64,000 bases of DNA from contig JBHGNT010000094.1 of NCBI GenBank assembly GCA_043228905.1, positions 28,542 through 92,541 on the forward strand, given 5' to 3'. The position numbers were made by a program, and so were the translations under genes. This document shows, piece after piece, positions 22,190 to 31,772 of this stretch. Below the pieces are notes generated by a model, which saw only the letters and a list, made by a program, of their open reading frames with translations, searched no databases and was not told the origin of the DNA. Position 1 is the stretch's first letter; each line of letters begins with the position of its first letter. Source of the stretch: Azolla caroliniana. Lineage: Eukaryota; Polypodiophyta.

Positions 22190-23390
22190 CTAATTCATTA
22201 AGCTACACCTAATTCCCATATTACACAACTAGTACTAATCGTGAACAATGAACAACTCACTTAGTTCCCAATTTACACAAGTAGTACTAATCATGAACAA
22301 TGTACTACTAACTTAGTCAAATTACACAAGGAGTACTAATCCTGAACAATGTACCACTCACTTAGTTGCCAAATTACTGAACTAGTACTAATAAGGAACA
22401 GAAGTAGTATAATGAACAATGTACTGCTCACTTAGTTCCCAATTTACACAAGTAGTACTAATCATGCACAATGCACTACTCACTTAGTTCCCAAATTACA
22501 CGAGTACTAATCCTGAACAATGTACTACTCACTTAGTTCCCAAATTACAAAACTAGTACTAATCATGAGCAATGTACTACTCCCTTAGTTCCCAAACTAC
22601 AAAACTAGTACTAATCATGAGCAATATACTACTCACTTAGTTCCCAATTTACAAAACTAGTACTAATCATGAGCAATATACTAGTCACATAGTTCCCAAT
22701 TTATAGAACTAGTACTAATCATGAACAATGTACTACTCGCTAAGTACTAATCGTCAACAATGTACTACAAGTATAGTGTGTACTAACATTAGTACTAGGC
22801 ACGTTGTAATATAGATTGGACTAACATCTAATCCAACAAATGTAGATTGGATTTTAGTACTAACGTGGTATTTTGCACACAAGTAATACTAAACGTGATA
22901 TGTGTTCTACACACCTAATTACATAACTTGTACTAATTACACCAACAGTATTAATCTTGAACAGTATTAGTACTAAACGTGATATGTGTTTGACACACCT
23001 CATTTCCAAGTTACACAAACTGTACTAATATTCAACAATTTACTATACACCTTGTTCCCAAATTACCTAACTAGTACTAATTCCCAAGTTACACAAACAA
23101 TACTAACAGTCAACAGTGTACTACAACTATAGTGTCTACTAAACTAGTACTAGGCAAGTTGCAATATAGATTGGACGATGTTGTACTTGGTTCCCTTTTA
23201 GTAGTAATTCTGGAAAATATCCCTTCAACTACACATACCAATTATATATTAAGAGTACTGCCAATACTAACCCACATAATTAGGGTTTGACATATTAGTT
23301 GTTAGAGATACACTAATACTAAACCATTGTTCTCCTAAATTTGAAGTATAAATTGTGGCGTACACTAGTTTGAATCCAAATGTAAATTGA
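22190..23390. repeat. Second TAGTAC-rich tandem array, beside T2
   Basis: A unit of about 55-60 bp recurs about ten times from 22200 to 22750, each with ACTAGTACTAATC, ATGAACAATGTACTACTC and ACTTAGTTCCCAA. From 22750 to 23390 the units become irregular but keep AGTACTAA and GATATGTGTT blocks. It follows a donor-like CCGTACG/GTATGTG on the minus strand, as the array at 1-846 follows a donor in T1, so it is probably intronic. No coding sequence seen. Confidence 0.75.
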
Positions 23391-23423
23391 CATCATATAA
23401 TACAAACAATAGAATAGTAGAGC

Positions 23424-23499
23424 CACATACCGTACGGGTGTACTTTTAAACCCCAAGCATAGTACCACTCAGCCTCAATTGTAGTTTTACAATCCATAC
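23424..23499 (-). CDS. T2: end of the RING-like finger exon
   Basis: Minus-strand exon piece reading CMDCKTTIEAEWYYAWGLK, followed by a donor-like GTATGTG. The CxxC pair completes the finger begun at 24397. The reading frame connects through one copy of the duplicated ATGTA when the solo LTR at 23505-24261 is ignored. Further exons may lie in or beyond the repeat array. Confidence 0.5.
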
Positions 23500-23504
23500 A
23501 TGTA

Positions 23505-24261
23505 TGACGAGAACTCAAGGCTCCTTTTGCACAACGCTCGGCCACAACCGAGCGTAGGATCATACACAGAAAGTGGGAAAGAAAACACGACACGAAGAAG
23601 AGAAGAGTACGCGGGATGTTTACGTGGAAAACCCCAAACTAGGGTAAAAAACCACGGCAGCCCACAGGCTGCAAACTATCACTATGTTAGAATGTACAAC
23701 AGTGAGTTCACAGAGGCAACAACCTCGTGCTCACGATCTTCGCCACAGGCGGCAGTTACAACAGAGGCAACGACCTCTTTCTCTCTCTCTCTCTCTGTAC
23801 ACAGTTACGCGCTCTCTCACTCCTTGCACCAACAAGAATGACAACAACAGTTACTAGAAGTTTGCCCTAAGTCATATTTATACTAATATGACTTTTCGGC
23901 TATTTACAAATATAGCCTCGATGGACTCTCAGAAACATATTTACGAATATGTCTCTTCATCCGGTGAGCATTCCTCACCGGGTCTGCACCATCCGGCTCT
24001 CCGTAGTCGGGTACTCCTCATCCGGTCTTCACCGGGTCTGCACCATCCGGCTCTTCGTAGCCGGGTACTCCTCATCCAGTCTTCACCGGGTCTGCACCAT
24101 CCGGCTCTCCGTAGCCGGGCACTCCTCATCCGGTCTTCACCGGGTCTGCACCATCCGGCTCTCCGTAGCCGGGTACTCCTCATCCGGTTTCGGCCTCGGC
24201 CGAGTTTGTTCATCGGCACAGTTCTTCTCCCTTCCCCTCCGGAGGGACCTGTCTCCCAACA
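23505..24261 (-). mobile_element. Solo LTR of a Co-1-related copia family, inserted in T2
   Basis: 757 bp; on the minus strand it begins TGTTGGGAGACAGG and ends CTCGTCA. The target duplication ATGTA is at 23500-23504 and 24262-24266. It shares long blocks with the Co-1 LTR (CTAGACATAGTGATAG-like, GCCAGGCAAAG-like and AAATATGACCTAGGGCAAAC-like text). It holds a 54 bp minisatellite, four copies at about 23975-24186. No internal element sequence remains. Confidence 0.9.
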
Positions 24262-24266
24262 ATGTA

Positions 24267-24397
24267 TTCTCTTTCTCAAAATGATACTTAGCACATAACA
24301 CATGATATGTGTGCAAGCACAGTGTAATCACAACATCCATAGCCTCCAGCTTGAATCCGAGGTCACAAAATATACACCTAGCAGATTGCAAACACAA
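24267..24397 (-). CDS. T2: first part of the RING-like zinc finger
   Basis: Minus-strand exon with CIFCDLGFKLEAMDVVITL and CLHTYHVLCAKYHFEKEN. With the CMDC after the solo LTR, the cysteine/histidine order is CxxC, CxH, xxH, xxC, CxxC, as in RING-H2 fingers, which often act in ubiquitin ligases but also occur in transposon accessory proteins. An acceptor-like CTGCTAG precedes it near 24380. Whether it is spliced to the coiled-coil exons is inferred from order and strand only. Confidence 0.5.
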
Positions 24398-24614
24398 GTT
24401 ATAATATATTAGTTAATATGATATTTATACCACAAAAGTAGAAATAAATAACTTTTAAAGCCAATACCGTGATATAGCTATACTAGTAATGGTACTTTCC
24501 ATACCACTTGGGTGCTCAATTACAGATGGACACAAAGTTTCAAAACCTTTTTGTTTTAAATCCTGCATCAAGCACGCAAGGTTCTGAAAATGCAACTTTA
24601 AAGTTGACAAGTTA

Positions 24615-25169
24615 TTATCTATTTCGGACAAGGTCTCTCATCTGTGAACCTAATTGAGTGCCCATATTGTTTAGCTCTTTCTTCAACTCCTCTTTCAACA
24701 CCTCACTTTCTGAATTTTGGATTGTCGATGCAATCCATTCATATGTAGTCTTTAATGAAGAGAATTTCTTTTCTGCCTTTATCTCAACTGATTTAACTGC
24801 TTCCAAATCAGCAAGTAGTGCTTGTATTCTTGAGCTCATAGAAGCTATGCAATTGGCCATCATATGTTCATGCTTTTCAGTCATTGTGGCCCGTACCTTT
24901 GCAGATTGAACTTGGTGGACAGGTGTTGTAGCCGGAATATCCACATGAGAGGTTCCCGATGACTTCAAGCCAGTGTTGGTACTGGAGGACCCTTTATAAT
25001 GTTCTGACCGGTGCCGATTAAAATCTTCCCAATCTACGTCGATGCCACCCTGAACTTCACATGCAAGTGCACGTGCAAAAACAGTACCCACCTCATTGTT
25101 ACAGATTTGATTTGTATCATAAACATGTTCATATCTCGTCTTCAATAAGTTCACATATTCCCTCTTCAA
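24615..25169 (-). CDS. T2: coiled-coil exon
   Basis: A 184-codon minus-strand frame. Residues about 1-45 are FKREYVNLLKTRYEHVYD-like and probably continue the upstream frame; about 95-180 is a long coiled coil (MANCIASMSSRIQALLADLEAVKSVE and SEVLKEELKKELNNMG). A further short exon candidate with NLACLMQDLKQKGFETLC lies near 24485-24590 after a TTTTCAG acceptor. I do not recognise a named family; the mix of a coiled coil and a finger suggests a DNA- or protein-binding partner of a transposase. Confidence 0.45.
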   Translation of the reverse strand: MKREYVNLLKTRYEHVYDTNQICNNEVGTVFARALACEVQGGIDVDWEDFNRHRSEHYKGSSSTNTGLKSSGTSHVDIPATTPVHQVQSAKVRATMTEKHEHMMANCIASMSSRIQALLADLEAVKSVEIKAEKKFSSLKTTYEWIASTIQNSESEVLKEELKKELNNMGTQLGSQMRDLVRNR

Positions 25170-25214
25170 TCCACTTATGTGGAATCCTCGCCTTGTATCG
25201 GGATGTGCTGACCC

Positions 25215-25505
25215 CTAGGTTTTTATCAACCACTCTCTCAGCTTAGGATAAACTTCAGGTCGTGCTCGAAGGAAATAACTCCATCCAAGAGGTGTGTCTC
25301 GAATGATGGAGTTGTACATCTTCTTTCTCTGTGTTGATGAATTCATTACCCTTTCTCTTGTGGGTGTCTTCTTGCTTTCTTTGATAGGTGTCCTTTTTCC
25401 TTCCTTCACTGGTGTCTTCACTTTCTCTTTCATCAATGTCTTCTTTATGGGTGTCCTTCTCGTCATTGTCCTAGTCATCACTATTCTTGTTGAATGAATA
25501 TGCAT
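25215..25505 (-). CDS. T2: N-terminal exon
   Basis: A 96-codon minus-strand frame. Its first half is basic and repetitive (TPIKKTLMKEK, TPVKEGKRTPIKESKKTPTRE); the second half reads MYNSIIRDTPLGWSYFLRARPEVYPKLREWL. It ends at a TAG 25215-25217, close to the coiled-coil frame, so an intron or a frameshift separates them. Function unknown; basic repeats fit nucleic-acid binding. Confidence 0.4.
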   Translation of the reverse strand: MHIHSTRIVMTRTMTRRTPIKKTLMKEKVKTPVKEGKRTPIKESKKTPTRERVMNSSTQRKKMYNSIIRDTPLGWSYFLRARPEVYPKLREWLIKT

Positions 25506-25559
25506 GTACTAGAATAAAACTCATCAAATTACCATCACTACATAGCAAATCATCACATT

Positions 25560-26000
25560 GCATGTACAAGCCATGTCAAACACACAAAAACCCTAAATAG
25601 TAGGAAGAAAACTCATCCATGTCTAACACATACAAATTAAAAACAGACAGACAGGAAACACAGAGAAAACGAAAACATACCAACAAAACGAAAACATAGC
25701 AACTCATCATAGCCAACTCCATCTAAGTTGCATGTACAAACCATGTCAAACACACAACCACCCTAAACAGTAGGAAGAAAACTCATCCATGTCAAACACA
25801 TACAAATTAAAAACAGACAGACATGAAACATAGAGAAAAGGAAAACATATCAGTTGGGCATGCAACACATAGAATATGAATAATCAAAACCTAAAAATGC
25901 CCATACACATACAAATTAAAAACAAACGGACAGGAAACACAGAGAAAACGAAAACATACTAGTTGGGCATGCAACACAAAGAATACCTGGAGGTCGTACA
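25560..26000. repeat. Tandem repeat upstream of T2, about 140 bp, three copies
   Basis: The block GTAGGAAGAAAACTCATCC, CACATACAAATTAAAAACAG and CACAGAGAAAACGAAAACATA recurs near 25600, 25770 and 25905, with TGCATGTACAAACCATGTC between the first two. No coding sense. Confidence 0.7.
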
Positions 26001-26419
26001 AGCTGCACATGGATTGATGGATCGAAGGCAAATGGAGCCAAGGTCAAGGCAGAGGTACCACACCTTGGGAGCACACCAAGCCTTCAAAATCACCTATATG
26101 CAAGAGGTTGTTGACGAGGTTGTTGACGAGGTTGTTGTAGAGGAGACAAATGAGCATACACAAGGAAAGAAAATCAACAACAAGAACATCAATCCGGGGA
26201 AACAGAAATCTCTGCATATACAGAGAGAGAGAGAGAGATCGAACCTGGCACAGAGGGGAACACAACAACAACTACGCGGGGAAACAGAGAATCGAAGGTG
26301 GAGTGAGAGAGAGAAACAGATATTCGAAGGTGGAGTGAGAGAGAGAAAGAGAGAGATAGGTAATAGATATGTGTCCTCTTTCTAACTTTCTGCCACTGTC
26401 TGTCTGACAACTTCCAGAC

Positions 26420-26467
<48 letters not shown>

Positions 26468-26766
26468 GAGACTGAGACTGAGACTGACCAACTATCACAT
26501 TCGAAACCTTCTCCAGGTGTGCTTTCATACAACTCTACCTAGGAGAATGAAGTTACAATTAATGTATTAAATACAGCCTTGGGACATTTCAAGTGTGATG
26601 TATAATATCTTTGTACATTCGAGTGTGATGTAATGAATTTGTTATTTGAAATTGAACACCATTCAATAGATGATAATTGTTTTATTTTCCATTTTTAATG
26701 TTTATTTTCTTCCTCGATTTAGTACTAAATTTTTGGCCAAAAGTTGGTACACCGCAGCATGCTTTG
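26001..26766. repeat. GA-rich microsatellites and unassigned sequence before the Co-1 junction
   Basis: A 12 bp triplicate GAGGTTGTTGAC lies at 26105-26140, a (GA)n tract at 26221-26238 and another at 26424-26463. Two 40 bp blocks ending GGTGGAGTGAGAGAGAGAAA stand side by side at about 26290-26350. From 26540 to 26766 the DNA is AT-rich, with TTTAGTACTAAA near 26719. No gene seen; the right breakpoint of the proposed inversion is at about 26766. Confidence 0.6.
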
Positions 26767-27151
26767 ACCCGTGTAGGAATGTCATGTTGACATCCAGTTG
26801 CTCTATCTCAAGGTCCATGCTTGCCACTATGCCCAAGACCGTCCGGATGGATGTCATCTTTACTACCGGGGCAAAGATCTCATCAAAGTCCACTCCTTTC
26901 TTTTGCTGGAAGCCCTTCACCACGATTCGGGCCTTATACCTTGGCAGATTTCCGGCGTCTCCCGGTTTCAGCTTGTACACCCACTTGTTCCGGAGTGCCC
27001 TCTTTCCTTTTGGCAACTCCACCAATTCATATGTGTGGTTCTCATGCAGGGAATCCATCTCATCCTGCATGGCACTCAACCAGTTGCAGTTGTGGGTGTC
27101 TCCCCTTGCTTCTTCAAAGCTTTCCGGCTCCCCCTCATCGGTTAGCAACAC
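26767..27151 (-). pseudogene. Co-1 5' half: start of reverse transcriptase
   Basis: Minus-strand copia reverse transcriptase: WLSAMQDEMDSLHENHTYELVELPKGK, NKWVYKLK, KARIVVKGF, DFDEIFAPVVKMTSIR and EQLDVNMTFLHG. The homology ends at FLHG (about 26767); the next text is AT-rich and unrelated. The continuation of the gene is on the plus strand from 10651. Together they make one reverse transcriptase lacking about 60 codons. Confidence 0.85.
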
Positions 27152-27159
27152 ATGCTCTG

Positions 27160-28450
27160 CATCCGGAAATCTTCGGGGGCTCTTCTCTCCAGAAGAGGAT
27201 ATCTCCGTCCTTGGTTTCTGACTGCCGGTTCCTCCGTTTGTTCCGAATTCAAATTCGATTCGGGATCTTATCCGGTTCCGGTGTCTTCTTCTTCTTCTTC
27301 TTCTTCTTCTTCTTCTTCTTCTTCTTCTACTTCAATCGGTTCAATTTCTTGTCCGTATCCGGCCGGTTCATCAAGTGTCATCCAGTTACCGGCTAACATC
27401 CGGTTTTCAACCGGGTATATCCTTTTGTCCTCAAGCCGGTTTTCAATGGATGATCCAGAGTTCGTTACCTTCTTCTCCGACTCCCAGTCGGCAATGGTCC
27501 TGTCTTCCATGAAGACTATGTCCCGACTCCGGAACACCTTTCTGTCGACCAGATCCCACACTCGGTAACCGAACTCATCATCGCCTTATCCAAGGAATAT
27601 GCATGGCCGGGACTTCGGATCCAACTTTGCTCTCTTGTCCTTCACCACATGCACGTATGCGAGACACCTGAACATCTTCAAATGCCGGTAAGACACATCC
27701 TTACCAGTCCATACTTTCTGTGGTGAGTCTCCGTCCAAGGGTACTGAGGGTGATCTGTTTATCACATAGGTTGTCGTCGTCAGCGCCTCAGCCCAAAACG
27801 TCTTGGGTAACTTGGCATGTGTGAGCATGCTCCGGACTCTCTCCATTATGGTCCGATTCATCCTTTCGGCCAGCCCGTTTAGTTTCGGAGTCTTCGGCAC
27901 GGTGAATTCGAGTCAGATTCCCTTCGACCGGAAGTACTCCTCGAACTACCCCTGGTATTCTCCTCCGTTGTCCGCTCGAACCGCCTTCAGCTTCCGGTCG
28001 GTTTCTCTTTCCATTCTCGCGTGGAGCTCCTTGAAGACGGATAACACTCAGTTCTTCGTCTTCAACGATGAGACCGACAGCTTCCTTTTGTGCTCGTCTA
28101 TGAACATCACGAAGTACTGCGATCCAGCATATGACTTCGTGTCGACTTGACACACATCGGTATGCACCAGCTCCAGTGGTGCATTCCGTCTCATCGGTGG
28201 TCTTGACCAGAAGGAGGTGCGGTTTTGCTTGTAGGCCAGGTAGTCAGTGCACTTCTCGAGTTGCACGTCCTTCACCGGAATGAGGTTGACTTCGGCAAGC
28301 CTCTTCATCCCCTTCTCACTCATGTGACACAACCTTTTGTGCCACAGCTCACCGACAGTGTCGGATGCTACGTTCACTTCTTCCCGGCATATTCGGGCAT
28401 GCATCAAGTACAGTGTGTTGACCTTCCGGGCTCAAGCCACTATTAAGCTC
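27160..28450 (-). pseudogene. Co-1 integrase, frameshifted
   Basis: Minus strand. The finger is present as LWHKRLCHMSEKGMKRL, with the cysteine pair degraded (KCTDYLAYKQ for a usual CxxC). The core starts LELVHTDVC near 28175, is shifted near 28050 and resumes as LNGLAERMNRTIMERVRSML near 27870. Then come FWAEALTTTTYVINR, KCIFLG-like text and RDIVFMED. A TTC microsatellite at 27285-27327 gives a run of glutamates before the reverse transcriptase. At least three frame changes mean no working enzyme. Confidence 0.85.
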
Positions 28451-28699
28451 CCTTTGTAGAACTTCATGACACCGTTCCAGATGCTACCTGTGTAGCCTTC
28501 ATCATCTAGCCTACCAGTTGATATCAGGTTCAGTCAAACCTCCAGATCGTGTCGGACATCCTTCAACAGCAACTTGCATCCGGTTGATGTTGTCAACAAC
28601 ACATCTCCTATGCCGATAATTCAGCATGTCCCTTCATTCCCCATCTAGACATAGCCGTGCTCACCGGTTGTGTAGGATGAGAAACATTTCCGGTCCGGG

Positions 28700-29652
28700 G
28701 TAAGGTGGAACGACGCTCCGGAATCGACAACCCACGTTGTCTCATCGATGGCAAGGTTCAACTCACTCTCCTCGGTGATAAGCATTAGTTCTTCTTCACT
28801 TGCCGCGATTGCCGTCGTTCCCTTTCGGTCTGGACCTCACCGATCCGAACCGTTTTGGTCTAGTGACTTCTTCAGATCGGAACTGTTGGTTCCCTTGTAC
28901 TTCCGGAAATGTCGACAATTCTTCTGGAAGTGCAGTGGCTTGCCGCCATAAAAGCAAGTGGGCCTCCCCCTTGACTTTGATCGTGTCCCCGACTTTTCCC
29001 GGTTCTTGGGACTCCGATTCCTTTGTCTTCCGCATTCCGATTCGGTAAGGAGGGCTTTGGTGTTGGAGATCACCTCCTTGTCTTTCCGACGTGCCTCCTC
29101 ATCTAGCAAGCTCGACTTGACTCTTGCTAGGGATAGATGTTTTCCTTTTGGCCCGGCGTTGCCCAACGTGACAACTAACGTCTCCCAACTATCCGGGAGG
29201 GAACTGAGCAAGAGTAGAGCAAGTACCTCATCGGCGATAGGTACTTCCAATGAGGTTGCTTGGTGTATCAACCCCTGGAAGGCATTCATGTGCTCTGCCA
29301 TATTGGAGCCGTCTTGGTACCGGAGCCTCACTAGCTTCTGAAATACCAAAACCCGATTAACGACATTCTTGTTCTAGAACATGATGTTGATCTTCTCCCA
29401 GAGTTCATGAGTCTTGCTCTCTTCTTGAAGTTGTTGTACAAGCTCATGTCGATGAAGCACTAGATGTATGTCGTCGTCTTCATGTGCATCACCTCCCACA
29501 CCGTGGCGTCGATCTTATCCAGTCTCTTGTCCCCGAACTGAACCGGCAACCAAAGATCTTTAACCACCAGCATGTCCCTCATCTTCGAGTTCCACATTGA
29601 GTAGTTGGAGCCGGTGAGCTCGAACATGCCGCCGAAAGATTCTTCCATTTTT
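28700..29652 (-). pseudogene. Co-1 Gag
   Basis: Minus-strand copia Gag from an ATG near 29649 (MEESFGGMFELTGSNYSMW). It is broken by a stop near 29462, resumes as LRYQDGSNMAEHMNAFQGL and LLLLSSLPDSWETLV, and has a damaged zinc knuckle CFYGGKPLHFQKNC in which the second Cys is Gly. Below 28837 a protease-like WVVDSGASFHL text continues, decayed. Lies just after the primer site and 5' LTR. Confidence 0.85.
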
Positions 29653-29661
29653 TGTGTTGTT

Positions 29662-29674
29662 CACTCTGATACCA
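29662..29674 (-). promoter_or_regulatory. Co-1 primer binding site
   Basis: Minus strand TGGTATCAGAGTG, three bases after the 5' LTR. Confidence 0.9.
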
Positions 29675-29677
29675 GAT

Positions 29678-30291
29678 TGACGGGAAATATGTGGAATATT
29701 ACTCGGCCACAACTGAGTCTCAGATCGTGTCGTTTCAAATCGAAACACCGAGAATGGGAATAGAGGTGAATACACGTACACACAGACAATATGAGAGAGG
29801 GTACACAATATGTTTACATGGAAAACCCTAAATGGGAAAAACCACATGAGTCCACAAACTCCAACTATCACTATGTCTAGAGGAATACAACAAGTGAACA
29901 CAGAGGTAACAACCTCTTGCTCACAATCTTTGCCTGGCGGCAGTTACAACAGAGACTCACTCTGTATCTCTCTCTCTCACACACACACACACACTGTACA
30001 ATAGTTACACTCAATAGCTCTATACAACAAATAGTTTCAACACCCTTAGGTGTTTGCCCTAGGTCATATTTATACTAATATGACTTTCAGGCTATTTACA
30101 AATATAGCCCGAGTGGGCTCTTTGGAACATATTTACATATATGACCCTTCATCCAGTGAGGGGTACTCACCGGGCTTGCATCATCCGGTTCTCACCGGGT
30201 CTTCCGTTGTCGGGTACTCATCATTCGGTTCTCACTAGGTCTTCCGTTGCAGGGTACTCATATCCGATCCGGAGGGACCGAAATCCTAACA
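29678..30291 (-). repeat. Co-1 5' LTR
   Basis: 614 bp; on the minus strand TGTTAGGATTTCGG to TTTCCCGTCA. It has an extra internal copy of a roughly 45 bp GGAAGACC(C/T)(G/A)GTGAGAACC block compared with the 3' LTR. ATAAG follows at 30292-30296, the reverse complement of CTTAT at 21505-21509. Confidence 0.92.
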
Positions 30292-30495
30292 ATAAGTGCC
30301 AACGATAATGCCACATACCACCTTGCGGAGCTAGATGGATCCAGGTTGGCCATACCCATTGCGGGAAAAAGAGTAAAGATTTTCAAGAAAAGACAAGACG
30401 AGGATCCTGACCTCGATCACCTCGACGATGAAGATAGTAGGATGCAGCCTACAAACTTGAGTTATGTACACGAGGACGTGGAGGAATCTAATTGA
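30292..30495 (+). pseudogene. Gy-2 integrase C-terminus (downstream part of the split gene)
   Basis: Plus strand, SANDNATYHLAELDG, IPIAGKRVKIFKKRQDED, ending at TGA 30493-30495. It aligns without gap to the end of the Gy-1 Pol frame and completes the fragment at 21510-22125. After it come a spacer matching Gy-1 (GGCACGTACCGGAGGACGTG) and a purine tract GGTGGGGGTGGA at 30556-30567. Confidence 0.88.
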
Positions 30496-30567
30496 TCACC
30501 ATAGCCGAAATCTCACACTCTCTCTTATTGGCACGTACCGGAGGACGTGCGGTTTGGTGGGGGTGGA

Positions 30568-31767
30568 TGTCGTGAAGATTTTCGGCAACAGTGTGAAAAT
30601 TGCATGGAATGTACAAAATCGAGAGTGTGGTTCTTCACACACAATATGAAACAATAATAATGAAGATATTATTTTATATCTTGATACGAAAAGATGGATG
30701 TCTTCAAGACCTTCCTAATCCATTTTACTACATGTGAAATGGACAACTTAGTGTCAAGTTATGTGAGTGTAAAGTTTGAGAAGAAGAAGAGAAAAACAAA
30801 AACTGTGCGATATCCCACATAGATAGGACAAATCAAGATCCCTCAATATATAAACAAAGCTGGAACTTATTACTTTTTTTCTATGAGTGGAACATAAAAT
30901 GTTCTTGGCTAAACTGTGGCTTAACTACTCGTAATGGTTTTGGCGGAACCGGATGGCGACGGAGCCAGAATCGGACCGTGATGGAGCTGGAACCGACACC
31001 GGCACCGGAATTGGAATGGATGGACGGCGACGAAACCGAAACCAGAACGGATAGACCGGATCACCGGATTGGAAGCGAACCTGATAGACAGATTGATCGG
31101 ATAGGTTGATAGCGACGATTTCGGTGTGAAACGAACAAAATCATCTAGACTAAAAAAACCTATTAGAAATTTGTAATCAAAGGGATGCAAGCAAGGCTTG
31201 AACCTTGCACCTCCAAGATAGGAGGCAATGAACTTACCACTAAGCCAAGTCATGTCTTTTGAAATGTTTTTACTCTCATTATACTCTCACATGTAAACTT
31301 TCATGTTAAAGCTCGATTGAGTGACATGGTTATCATGCATCACATGTAATACATGAGCGTCGAGTCGCAAACATGCATCTCATGCATGTCTTGCACCCTC
31401 ACAAGCATCATATGCATGGGGGCATCTATAAAAGAGTGGATGGATAGGAAAAACAGGCTAGATATTAATCAAGAAAGCTTTGTACTTGATATCAAATTTA
31501 ATATTAGGAAGAAAATTCGTTATCCTTTTGATGATATATCTTGTTCTTCAAATCTAAAGTCAAGAGTTCAATCTTAATCTCTCTTTCTATTTCAATCGTT
31601 CTAAATCTATTTCAAAATTGGAATCTTAATCTCAATCTCTCTCTCTCTCTCTCTCAATCTATCTTAAATCCTTTCTCGCTAAAGCGAGTGCGTACTTCGA
31701 GTCCTTCCGGTCCAGAAACCTGGCGGTTTCGCCTCACGATCGCACATAGTGACGGATCTTCACGACA
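30568..31767 (+). repeat. Gy-2 3' LTR
   Basis: 1,200 bp; begins TGTCGTGAAGATTTTC and ends GGATCTTCACGACA, so the outer 10 bases are inverted repeats. A TATA-like CTATAAAAG lies near 31425. It is inserted in the Gag of Co-3b; the other end of Gy-2 is lost. Relatives start at 43585 (plus) and possibly 41647 (minus). Confidence 0.85.
31193..31251 (-). other. tRNA-like (SINE-head-like) segment in the Gy-2 LTR
   Basis: On the minus strand TGGCTTAGTGGTAAGTTCA matches a pol III A box and, about 30 bases on, AAGGTTCAAGCCTTG matches a B box. The middle (CCTCCTATCTTGGAGG) is a stem like that of plant tRNA-derived SINE heads. The acceptor arm is not evident, so I do not call a tRNA gene. Confidence 0.5.
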
Positions 31768-31772
31768 CCGTA

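Noticed and set aside
24000-24190. Regular repeats that might suggest a CRISPR-like array
   Set aside because: Units are contiguous 54 bp tandem copies without unique spacers, inside an LTR of a plant retrotransposon.
10651-30291. Two independent copia insertions of one family
   Set aside because: Both abut the same codon of one gypsy gene with the same 5 bp duplication, which two independent events would hardly produce.
31193-31251. A true tRNA gene
   Set aside because: Only A- and B-box-like parts are visible; no acceptor stem pairing, and it lies within an LTR. Listed as a tRNA-like segment.
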